Source: Victivallales bacterium
GTDB lineage: Bacteria > Verrucomicrobiota > Lentisphaeria > Victivallales > Victivallaceae
Length of the DNA stretch: 6,774 bases
NCBI GenBank assembly: GCA_019038735.1
Contig: JAHOYW010000226.1
Location: 1-6,774 of the forward strand
Reading direction: 5' to 3'
Under the pieces are notes generated by a model that saw nothing but the letters and a program-made list of their open reading frames with translations, searched no databases and was not told the DNA's origin. The position numbers and the translations under genes were made by a program. Shown here in pieces: positions 1 through 5,564 of this stretch (position 1 is its first letter; every line of letters starts with the position of its first letter).

Positions 1-64
1 GCCCAACACAAACCATTGAATCGTTCTTTTTCCAGATATTATTGAGTTTTTCTAAAAAAGTCAT
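1..64 (-). CDS. pyrF: Orotidine 5'-phosphate decarboxylase (type 2), N-terminal fragment
   Basis: The gene starts with ATG at 64-62 and runs leftwards off the window edge, so only 21 codons are visible (MTFLEKLNNIWKKNDSMVCV, then G). A KL..W.KN.S(L/M)VCVG opening followed by LDPD is typical of type 2 OMP decarboxylases, which convert OMP to UMP in the last step of de novo pyrimidine synthesis; the LDPD part lies outside the window. The start is supported by an AAAAGGAT ribosome site (plus-strand ATCCTTTT, 71-78) six bases upstream. It lies 76 bp after the ABC permease stop in the same direction and may be in the same transcription unit. The call rests on a short N-terminal pattern from memory of the family; another cytosolic enzyme remains possible. 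A second ABC permease subunit is unlikely, because no hydrophobic helix starts here. Confidence 0.68.
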   Translation of the reverse strand, partial: MTFLEKLNNIWKKNDSMVCVG

Positions 65-86
65 ATTTTTATCCTTTTATGTTTTA

Positions 87-106
87 TTATTGTTTGATAA
101 CAATAA
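87..106. other. AT-rich perfect hairpin between permease and pyrF
   Basis: TTATTGTT (87-94) and AACAATAA (99-106) form a perfect 8-bp stem with a TGAT loop. It lies in the 76-bp gap after the permease stop. The stem has only two G-C pairs and there is no clean U-run after it on the minus strand, so it is a poor intrinsic terminator. It could be a weak terminator, an mRNA-processing structure or a protein-binding dyad, or simply chance in AT-rich DNA. Confidence 0.25.
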
Positions 107-140
107 ACTGTTTTATTTTTATTACAAATTTTTATTTTGT

Positions 141-1406
141 CTATTTAAGCCGAATCCTTGGATCAGCCCAGGCATAAGCGATATCCGCTAACGTGTTCAT
201 CGTGACGAATAATATCGCGCTGATTATTACCAGAGCTTTTAGAAGTTGTAAATCCGAGTTGTTTAGTGCCTCAATGCCTAAGTATCCAAGCCCGGGAATA
301 CCGAAAAAAGTCTCAAGCAGTAGACTTCCGGTAAATAAAAACGGTAAAGACGCTGTGGCGTGGGTGATGATCGGAATTGCTGAATTGCGCAGTAAATGCC
401 TGCTGTAAACCCTAAGAGGAGAACAGCCTTTCGCCGTTGCGGTTCGCAGGTATTCGTGGTTCAATTCATTGACGAAAACTGTTCGATGAAAACGTACGCT
501 GGCACCGAGTCCGCTGGCAATGCCGATGATTAAGGGCAGGGCGAGGTTTATTAAAGAGCCCCATCCCCAGACCGGAAACCAGTTTAAGGAATATGCTAGA
601 AACCATTGACCAAGAATGATAAATACCAGATAGCTTATACTCATGGTTGAGATTGAAAGCAGCATCAAAACTCGGTCGGGCCAACGCCCCTTGTAGGCGG
701 TAGCCAGCAGTGCCAGACATATTCCTATGATGATTTCTCCTAGAAAAATTGGTATCATCAGGCAAAGAGATGGTCCGACTCCGCGCCACAAAATATGCCG
801 GATCGGCTCACGGGTTACTACAGTGCGACCGAAATTCAAAAAAGTCAGGTATGGAAAAGTCGGGGTAAATGAGATTATTTCCTGAACTGAACGAATTAAT
901 TGTGAATTTAAAGGAGATTCTTGTTTACGGAAAAAATCGACTGAAGCTATTTCAGCTTTATTGGAAATGACTAAGGATTTTTGAGTCGGTAAAATATTTA
1001 TCTCAAGCGTTTTCCATGTTTTGCTATTTGTCCTGTATTTTATACGGCATTGTAGTGGAGCATTTATATTGAAATTGCGTTGAAATTCTACGCTTCCCTT
1101 GTTTAAAGATAAACAGCCGTCTAGCAAACGTGCTTGTGGTGAAATTGTTATGCCTAATGTTTTGTTGCTGTTAGAAAAATCAGCAGAACTGAAAGCTTCG
1201 GTTTTTCGCCAGCTTCCGTAGATGAGCGGCAAATCCGCGCCGAGGTCTGAACGCAGGTCTTCGACTTCACGAGGAGAGGGGTTTTTGCCCAGCACCGCCG
1301 CCGCCGGATCGCCTGCCGCTACTCGGAATAATCCGAAAGTAAGCAGGACGACTCCCGCGATTATTAGAATCGAATATAAAAAACGTTTTATTATATAATT
1401 TAACAT
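141..1406 (-). CDS. ABC transporter permease, DppB/OppB type, with extra extracytoplasmic domain
   Basis: This is an inner-membrane permease subunit of a peptide/nickel-class (DppB/OppB) ABC importer. Residues 1-60 match the family N-terminus (helix about 9-29, then RVAAGDPAAAVLGKNPSPREVEDLRSDLG in pieces typical of the family). The core resumes at about 189 with LNFGRTVVTREPI, which corresponds to the usual GDLGRS segment. Further helices are about 209-237, 246-274, 285-304, 346-366 and 388-410. The ATPase-contacting EAA-like loop is 317-341 (EYLRTATAKG, then RHLLRNSAIP), and the C-terminus DPRIR is canonical. The protein is 421 aa against roughly 305-340 for the family. The excess is residues about 66-188, a hydrophilic, probably beta-rich segment I do not recognise. 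The ATG lies inside the end of truA (7-bp ATGTTAA overlap), suggesting translational coupling. No DppC, ATPase or binding-protein gene is adjacent, so the substrate cannot be told. Confidence 0.9.
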   Translation of the reverse strand: MLNYIIKRFLYSILIIAGVVLLTFGLFRVAAGDPAAAVLGKNPSPREVEDLRSDLGADLPLIYGSWRKTEAFSSADFSNSNKTLGITISPQARLLDGCLSLNKGSVEFQRNFNINAPLQCRIKYRTNSKTWKTLEINILPTQKSLVISNKAEIASVDFFRKQESPLNSQLIRSVQEIISFTPTFPYLTFLNFGRTVVTREPIRHILWRGVGPSLCLMIPIFLGEIIIGICLALLATAYKGRWPDRVLMLLSISTMSISYLVFIILGQWFLAYSLNWFPVWGWGSLINLALPLIIGIASGLGASVRFHRTVFVNELNHEYLRTATAKGCSPLRVYSRHLLRNSAIPIITHATASLPFLFTGSLLLETFFGIPGLGYLGIEALNNSDLQLLKALVIISAILFVTMNTLADIAYAWADPRIRLK

Positions 1407-2233
1407 TTAGATCCTAGAAAAAACGGTACATCTTTTAGTTTGAATTTTTTAATCTCGGCTTCATCGTAAAATACTTTCATTAAAAATAAACCGTGAGGCG
1501 GACAAGTTTGAGGAGCTTTTGAACGGTCTTTGGAATCAAGTATTTTCTTTACCTGTGCCACGGATATAGCTCCAGCGGCGACTGCTTCGAGCGTACCGAC
1601 TAAACAGCGAATCATTTTATACAAAAAACCGTTTCCCCTGAAAGTGATGCACAAATACGAACCAAACAAGTGGAAATCAATATCATAAATTGTTCGTACC
1701 GCATTTTCAATGTCTTCGCGATTTACTACGAATGACGAAAAATCATGTGTGCCGGTTAAATGCTTCGCGGCTTCCCGCATTTTGTCTATATCAAGCTTCC
1801 AGCGTGAAAGCCATGAATAATCAGCGGAGAAAGGACTTTCCTCACCGACATTGATTACATATGTATAGGCTTTGCCGACGGCAGCAAAACGCACGTGAAA
1901 ATCCATTGGGACTTCTGTGATGTTGCGGATCGATACGGAACTGTCCAAAAGACCATTGAGGGCGATTTTGAGTTTATCAAGCGGAATAAACGGCTTTGCC
2001 GGCGCAACGAAGCTTGCGGCAAATCCCAAAGCATGGACTCCCGCGTCAGTACGGCTGCTGCCGACAAGTTTTATTGGCTTCCCGGCATATAATTTAACTA
2101 AAGTATCCTGAATAAGTTCCTGAACGGTCAAATTGTCGGGTTGAATCTGCCAGCCGCCATAATTTTGACCATCAAAACTTATTTCCAGTAATAAGCGTTT
2201 ATCCGCTTCGCAAGAATTATTTTTTATACTCAT
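1400..2233 (-). CDS. truA: tRNA pseudouridine synthase A
   Basis: TruA is a cytosolic enzyme that isomerises uridines 38-40 of the tRNA anticodon arm to pseudouridine. From the chosen start the protein is 277 aa, near the usual 245-275. Residues 12-31 carry the family opening (RLLLEISFDG, NYGGWQIQP, then TVQE). SSRTDAGVHA holds the catalytic aspartate at D63. KAYTYVI carries the conserved active-site tyrosine region, and FLYKMIRCLVGTL is the conserved C-terminal domain motif. An upstream in-frame ATG at 2287-2285 would add 18 residues (MILSFQTIKLSKSVYIYD) that match nothing in the family, so ATG 2233-2231 is preferred. Neither start has a clear Shine-Dalgarno sequence, so the start is less certain than the identity. 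The gene is divergent from the phosphomutase at 2359 and overlaps the permease start by 7 bp. No frameshift or missing motif is seen. Confidence 0.93.
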   Translation of the reverse strand: MSIKNNSCEADKRLLLEISFDGQNYGGWQIQPDNLTVQELIQDTLVKLYAGKPIKLVGSSRTDAGVHALGFAASFVAPAKPFIPLDKLKIALNGLLDSSVSIRNITEVPMDFHVRFAAVGKAYTYVINVGEESPFSADYSWLSRWKLDIDKMREAAKHLTGTHDFSSFVVNREDIENAVRTIYDIDFHLFGSYLCITFRGNGFLYKMIRCLVGTLEAVAAGAISVAQVKKILDSKDRSKAPQTCPPHGLFLMKVFYDEAEIKKFKLKDVPFFLGSKC

Positions 2234-2299
2234 ATCATAAATATAAACCGATTTTGACAATTTTATAGTTTGAAAGCTCAAAATCATGTTAAAAATTAG

Positions 2300-2328
2300 T
2301 TGGACAAAATGATTATAAGCCTTATATT
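2300..2328 (+). promoter_or_regulatory. Possible promoter for phosphomutase gene
   Basis: TTGGAC (2300-2305), a 17-bp spacer and TATATT (2323-2328) resemble a sigma70 promoter, with a weak -35 (3 of 6) and a good -10 (5 of 6). It would start RNA near 2335 and give a leader of about 24 nt. A perfect TTGACA at 2254-2259 further upstream has no -10 at a useful distance and was not used. Confidence 0.33.
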
Positions 2329-2342
2329 AATTTGGAATTCAA
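2312..2342 (-). promoter_or_regulatory. Possible promoter for truA-permease-pyrF
   Basis: On the minus strand a perfect TATAAT (plus-strand 2312-2317) is preceded by TTGAAT (plus-strand 2337-2342) with a 19-bp spacer. The -10 is ideal but the spacer is long. It would give a leader of about 70 nt to the preferred truA start. It overlaps the plus-strand candidate promoter, so the two directions would compete. Confidence 0.3.
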
Positions 2343-2358
2343 AACAGGAAATATATTT

Positions 2359-3567
2359 ATGGCAAAGGCTTTAATTTTTTTAGCAGACGGCATGGCAGAT
2401 TTGCCCTTGGAACAACTTGGCAATAAAACTCCGCTGGAAGTGGTGGATACTCCGGCAATGGATTCTATTGCCGCGAAAGGCAGCAGTGGTACGTTTCTGA
2501 CTCTACCGGAAGGCTTGCCAACCTCGTCTGACGTAGCGAACATGTCTGTCTTGGGGCTTTATCCTGAACATAATTATCCCGGACGTGGAGCAATTGAAGC
2601 GGTCAGTCAGGGTATTGAACTTGCTGAAGATGATGTTGCCTGGCGCTGTAATCTGGTGACTGTTTCGCCTGAGGGTATTATGGCAGACTATTCAGCCGGA
2701 CATATTGAGGATGAAGTATCAAAGCAGTTAATTGCTGATCTGCAAGCGGAATTTGCTAGTGATAAAGTAAGTTTTTATCCCGGTGTGAGCTATCGTAATT
2801 TGTTGGTTTTGCATGGTGCCGAGTTTTCACCCGAAGTTTTTTACTACAAGCCTGATTCTTCACATGGAATTAATATTGAAGATTTGCCGTGGACTGCGCT
2901 TAATGACAGCGTTGAGGCCGAGCATACAGTTGATTTTTTGAATGATTTATTTGCTGAAACTGCTGATTTTTTAGCCAAACATCCTTTGAATGCCGGGAAA
3001 GATTCACCGGCGAGTCATATTTGGCCGTGGAGCCCGGGCAAACGTCCTGACCTGAAAAGTTTTGCAGACCGTTTTCAAGGTAAAAGCGCGGCGGTTATCA
3101 GTGCGGTGGATGTTATTCGTGGTATCGCTAAATGTACTGATATGGATGTTATAATCGTCCCCGGGGCGACTGGTTATATTGATACAAATTACGCGGGCAA
3201 AGCCGCGGCGGCTATTGAAGCTATTAAGACTCATGATTTTGTATATTTACATGTTGAAGCGATTGATGAATGTTCGCATGAGGGGAATTTGGAATTAAAA
3301 ATGCAGGCTATCGCGGATTTTGATTCGCAGATTGTCGCGCCGGTTCTGGAAGCTCTCAAGGATGAAGATATTATTTTTGCGGTATTGCCGGATCATCCGG
3401 TGCCTATTGAATTACGCAAACACACCAGGACTCCGGTACCGCTGGCGATTTGCGGTTCCGGGATTGCTTGTGATGAAGTCAAGGTCTTCAGCGAGAACGA
3501 AGCTCCGAAAGGTAAGCTTGGTTTTTTGAAAGGCGATGAACTTATGAAGATTCTTCTGGAGCTTTAA
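2359..3567 (+). CDS. apgM: Cofactor-independent phosphoglycerate mutase, ApgM type / proposed homoserine kinase
   Basis: This is an alkaline-phosphatase-superfamily phosphotransferase of the archaeal-type, 2,3-BPG-independent phosphoglycerate mutase family, 402 aa (family about 395-415). All expected metal and catalytic positions are visible: D10 in LADG, nucleophile S57 in TSSDVAN, D303 and H307 in HVEAIDECSHEG, D345-H346 in PDHPVP, and H355 in HTRTPVP. SHIWPWSPGKRP (219-230) corresponds to the family's W.WG.GK motif. Bacterial members of this subfamily have been proposed to act as an alternative homoserine kinase in threonine synthesis, so the reaction may be either 3-PG/2-PG interconversion or homoserine phosphorylation; the sequence alone does not decide. 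ATG 2359 is preferred because AGGA (2346-2349) lies nine bases before it. An in-frame TTG at 2332 would add nine residues that do not fit the family. It is likely co-transcribed with the glycosyltransferase, 75 bp downstream. Confidence 0.88.
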   Translation: MAKALIFLADGMADLPLEQLGNKTPLEVVDTPAMDSIAAKGSSGTFLTLPEGLPTSSDVANMSVLGLYPEHNYPGRGAIEAVSQGIELAEDDVAWRCNLVTVSPEGIMADYSAGHIEDEVSKQLIADLQAEFASDKVSFYPGVSYRNLLVLHGAEFSPEVFYYKPDSSHGINIEDLPWTALNDSVEAEHTVDFLNDLFAETADFLAKHPLNAGKDSPASHIWPWSPGKRPDLKSFADRFQGKSAAVISAVDVIRGIAKCTDMDVIIVPGATGYIDTNYAGKAAAAIEAIKTHDFVYLHVEAIDECSHEGNLELKMQAIADFDSQIVAPVLEALKDEDIIFAVLPDHPVPIELRKHTRTPVPLAICGSGIACDEVKVFSENEAPKGKLGFLKGDELMKILLEL

Positions 3568-3625
3568 AATGTAGCTCAAGCGTCTCGCTTGAGTATATTC
3601 ACAAGCGAGACGCTTGTGCTACATT
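3568..3625. repeat. Inverted pair of REP-like GTAG palindromes (REPIN/BIME-like)
   Basis: Two hairpin units face each other. Unit 1, plus strand 3571-3593, is GTAG, then CTCAAGCG-TCT-CGCTTGAG. Unit 2, minus strand 3622-3600, is GTAG, then CACAAGCG-TCT-CGCTTGTG. Each has a perfect 8-bp stem and TCT loop. The units differ at one stem position, and that change is compensated on the other side of the stem. A 6-bp spacer (3594-3599) separates them, and flanking AAT/ATT extend the outer symmetry. A GTAG tetranucleotide at the 5' foot of an imperfect or perfect palindrome is the hallmark of REP elements mobilised by RAYT (TnpA-REP) transposases. No RAYT gene is in the window. The element fills the gap between the phosphomutase stop and the glycosyltransferase ribosome site. 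Confidence 0.72.
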
Positions 3626-3642
3626 CAAAAAAGGAATGAAAT

Positions 3643-5085
3643 ATGTCAAACAGCTTGAATAAGCACAGCCGAATCCATTTAATTTCTATATTTGTGGTGC
3701 TTTGCGGTTTTATTCTTGGTGTACGCGATGCTTTATTTCGTGAATTATGGTTTGATGAAGCACTGACGGTCGGGGAGTTTATGTATTTACCGACGATTGC
3801 TGCCATTTACCGCAACTATGTTATTCCCAATAATCATATCGTTTATACTATTTTTCTGAAATTTTGGAACGAGTTTTACAGCACTAATTTTTCTCTGGAC
3901 TTTTACTGGCGTTTATTTACTGTTTTGACGGCGGCAATCACTGTCGGGGTGATGTTTCAACGCTGGCGTAAACGCTATGGGATAATTACGCTTAGTCTGG
4001 TATTGTTCGCTTTTACTTATTCGCTTCCTTTTGAAATTTACGCTACAGCACTGCGTGGATATATGTTGAGTATGCTTTGGATTGTTTTGAGTTTTGAATT
4101 TGCCCGATTCTGGGTTTTCAAGACTAAGTGGCATGCCGGACTTGGGTACTTTATATTTTGCCTGCTGGCAGTTGGAACTATTCCGTCCAATCTTTTTGCG
4201 CTGGCGGGAGTTGTTATTTTCTTTTTTCCTTATTTCGGTTTCAAACAAGTATTTAAGTGGAAATTTATTTATCTAGCCGTGGTTCCACTGGCGGCAGCGG
4301 CTTTATTTTATCTGCCGCTCAGCCGGAGGGTTGCTGGGATTCTTAAATTAAATGAGGGTTGGGATAGTAAAATTGATGTTATTCGGCTTGTTTATTCCAG
4401 TTTTATGATTGCGTTTTTACCTTTAATTATCGCGGCTTTGGCTGGTGGAATGATTTATTTTCACAGAGCCAAAAATAGAAAATTTCTATGGATATTGTCT
4501 ATTTTATTAATCCCTGTTCCGGTTATATTTTTGCGTACTCCCGCACCCTTTCCTCGGGTATTTATTACTCTGTGGCCACTGTGGATATTATTGCTTTGTG
4601 CCGGTTTGAAACATTTAATAGCGAGTTCTAGAATTTGGAAGAAACAGTTGTTTCTAGTTATATTTTTACTTGGCTTGAGTGTTGCCTGGGGAGCTGCCTG
4701 TCATAAATATAATGGACTTTTGAGCAGAGTTTTTCATGGCGAACAGCATTTGGATGATTTTTTTAGTCCATACTATATGAGTTCGAAACATAAACCCTGG
4801 GCTTTGATTCAAGAGATTAAAAAAACACTTGGAGACAGCGAAAAAGCTGTATATCTCAGTTTTAATTCAGAACCTTGTGTGATAGTGCTTTACAGTCGAA
4901 TGACTGGAATTTTAGTTAATTGGATTTTTGATAAACCGCAAGTTAAAGTTTTGGGTTTATCTCCCGGTAGCTGGATAGTAATTAAACAATCTGAAAAAAT
5001 TGACGACATAAAAAAACGTTTTGGAATTAAGACCAAGCCTTTATTCCAAAACGGAGTTTATTTAGTATTTCAGGTGATTACTTAA
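3643..5085 (+). CDS. GT-C fold membrane glycosyltransferase, GT39/PMT/ArnT-like
   Basis: This is a 480-aa polytopic inner-membrane protein resembling GT39-family enzymes, which move a sugar from a polyprenyl-phosphate donor to a protein, lipid or glycan on the outer face of the membrane. Evidence is an N-terminal helix (about 12-28), then ELWFDEALT (34-42) with the acidic D38-E39 pair expected in the first external loop, P62-N-N-H65 at the position of the family's N-H-P motif, ALRGY (136-140) matching the A-R-x-Y motif, and PRVFITLWP (304-312) resembling the conserved P-R-Y...P segment. About ten hydrophobic helices lie between residues 12 and 350. Residues about 355-480 form a soluble C-terminal domain, as in many relatives. 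AAGGA (3631-3635), seven bases before ATG, supports the start. Donor and acceptor are unknown. Family membership is inferred from these motifs and the topology, and similarity outside them looks weak. The gene follows the REP pair and ends in an 8-bp overlap with the convergent 87-aa gene. Confidence 0.72.
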   Translation: MSNSLNKHSRIHLISIFVVLCGFILGVRDALFRELWFDEALTVGEFMYLPTIAAIYRNYVIPNNHIVYTIFLKFWNEFYSTNFSLDFYWRLFTVLTAAITVGVMFQRWRKRYGIITLSLVLFAFTYSLPFEIYATALRGYMLSMLWIVLSFEFARFWVFKTKWHAGLGYFIFCLLAVGTIPSNLFALAGVVIFFFPYFGFKQVFKWKFIYLAVVPLAAAALFYLPLSRRVAGILKLNEGWDSKIDVIRLVYSSFMIAFLPLIIAALAGGMIYFHRAKNRKFLWILSILLIPVPVIFLRTPAPFPRVFITLWPLWILLLCAGLKHLIASSRIWKKQLFLVIFLLGLSVAWGAACHKYNGLLSRVFHGEQHLDDFFSPYYMSSKHKPWALIQEIKKTLGDSEKAVYLSFNSEPCVIVLYSRMTGILVNWIFDKPQVKVLGLSPGSWIVIKQSEKIDDIKKRFGIKTKPLFQNGVYLVFQVIT

Positions 5086-5341
5086 ATACAAAGAATAGAG
5101 TTGTAATGACTATTATTGTAACAACTACGCTAATTATCATTGCAACATTTTTTTTACGTTTTTTAGCAGCCCTGATTTTATCTGTGTTGCTTTGAGCCAA
5201 TTGACCGAGCAGAGTATTCATGCCCGAAAATGTTTTTTTCATGGTATTACGAACTTTAGCCAACCGCCGGTGTTTTAATTCCTTCGGAATATCGTTCATA
5301 ATATTTCTAACTCTAGTTTTTGTTAATTCTCTGTTTTCCAT
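5078..5341 (-). CDS. Small basic tail-anchored membrane protein, unknown function
   Basis: I do not recognise this 87-aa protein. Residues 1-65 are hydrophilic and strongly basic, probably helical (KELKHRRLAKVRNTMKK). A single hydrophobic helix (about 66-86) sits at the extreme C-terminus after the basic stretch KIRAAKKRKK. By the positive-inside rule the N-terminal domain should be cytoplasmic, with the tail anchored in the membrane. It is more than a chance open frame: an AAAGGAT ribosome site lies about eight bases upstream of ATG (5341-5339), and a fair promoter lies further upstream (5402-5430). It converges on the glycosyltransferase with an 8-bp overlap and diverges from the BlaI-like module. 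The position next to the repressor's operators allows, but does not show, shared control. Confidence 0.65.
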   Translation of the reverse strand: MENRELTKTRVRNIMNDIPKELKHRRLAKVRNTMKKTFSGMNTLLGQLAQSNTDKIRAAKKRKKNVAMIISVVVTIIVITTLFFVFK

Positions 5342-5401
5342 GAATATATCCTTTCATATTTTCATATAAGCATTTAGTTCTTCTATTGATTATTCATTAT
5401 G

Positions 5402-5430
5402 AGTATAGCATTATTAGTATGAAATACCAA
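5402..5430 (-). promoter_or_regulatory. Predicted promoter of the 87-aa gene
   Basis: On the minus strand TTGGTA (plus-strand 5425-5430), a 17-bp spacer and TATACT (plus-strand 5402-5407) match the sigma70 consensus at 4 and 5 of 6 positions. RNA would start near 5395, giving a leader of about 54 nt before the ATG at 5341. The -35 lies 46 bp from the nearest BlaI-like operator. Confidence 0.45.
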
Positions 5431-5466
5431 ATAATTAATAAAAAAATCAAAAAAAATTCCTTTTTT
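5431..5466 (+). promoter_or_regulatory. AT-tract, UP-element-like, upstream of repressor promoter
   Basis: Only three of these 36 bases are G or C. Phased runs of A (about 5440-5447 and 5449-5456) and a T run (5461-5466) end two bases before the -35 hexamer at 5469. Such tracts can bind the RNA polymerase alpha C-terminal domain or bend the DNA. The 6-bp A/T inverted repeat inside it (AAAAAA-TTCC-TTTTTT) is too weak to call a terminator. Confidence 0.35.
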
Positions 5467-5468
5467 GC

Positions 5469-5497
5469 TTGATAAGGAGACAGATGTCTCTTATAAT
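5469..5497 (+). promoter_or_regulatory. Near-consensus sigma70 promoter of the BlaI-like/M56 operon
   Basis: TTGATA (5469-5474), exactly 17 bp, then a perfect TATAAT (5492-5497). RNA should start near 5504, giving a leader of about 60 nt to the repressor ATG. It should be strong when free. An operator fills the spacer between the hexamers, so a bound repressor would block polymerase. Confidence 0.8.
5477..5490. promoter_or_regulatory. BlaI-type operator 1 (promoter spacer)
   Basis: GAGACAGATGTCTC is a dyad with perfect 6-bp arms, GAGACA and TGTCTC, around a GA centre. It has the ACA-N2-TGT core of BlaI/MecI/CopY sites, but G replaces the T of the usual TACA half-site. It lies wholly between the -35 and -10 hexamers. 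Confidence 0.75.
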
Positions 5498-5507
5498 AAA
5501 ACCAAAA

Positions 5508-5521
5508 GAGACATCTGTCTC
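5508..5521. promoter_or_regulatory. BlaI-type operator 2 (start of transcript)
   Basis: GAGACATCTGTCTC is the exact reverse complement of operator 1. It covers about +5 to +18 of the predicted transcript. Centres of the two operators are 31 bp apart, close to three helical turns, so two repressor dimers would sit on the same DNA face, as at the paired bla/mec operators of staphylococci. The outer flanks (GATAA at 5471-5475 and TTATC at 5525-5529) extend the symmetry. Confidence 0.75.
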
Positions 5522-5564
5522 TCGTTATCAGAAAGCATTTTCATAAATATAAGCGAGTAAAGAG

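Noticed and set aside
466..789. A 107-codon minus-strand frame inside the permease gene
   Set aside because: It lies wholly within the permease in another frame, and its translation has no family pattern, whereas the permease frame carries conserved motifs throughout.
2254..2259. Perfect TTGACA as a -35 element for the phosphomutase
   Set aside because: No acceptable -10 hexamer is found 15-19 bp downstream (sequence there is CTCAAA/TCAAAA).
3571..3622. CRISPR repeat or insertion-sequence ends
   Set aside because: There are only two inverted units with a 6-bp gap, no direct repeat-spacer series, no transposase and no target-site duplication beyond the AAT/ATT symmetry.
3568..3625. Intrinsic terminator after the phosphomutase
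   Set aside because: The plus strand after the hairpins reads CAAAAAAGGA with no T run, so it does not fit a Rho-independent terminator; GTAG ends and paired units fit a REP element better.
3913..4248. A 111-codon minus-strand frame opposite the glycosyltransferase
   Set aside because: It is antisense to transmembrane codons and reads as a K/N/Q-rich, unstructured product expected from reverse-reading such codons; no convincing start context.
5431..5466. Bidirectional terminator in the A/T tract
   Set aside because: The stem would be A-T pairs only and too unstable, and it sits between two divergent promoters where no transcript should end.
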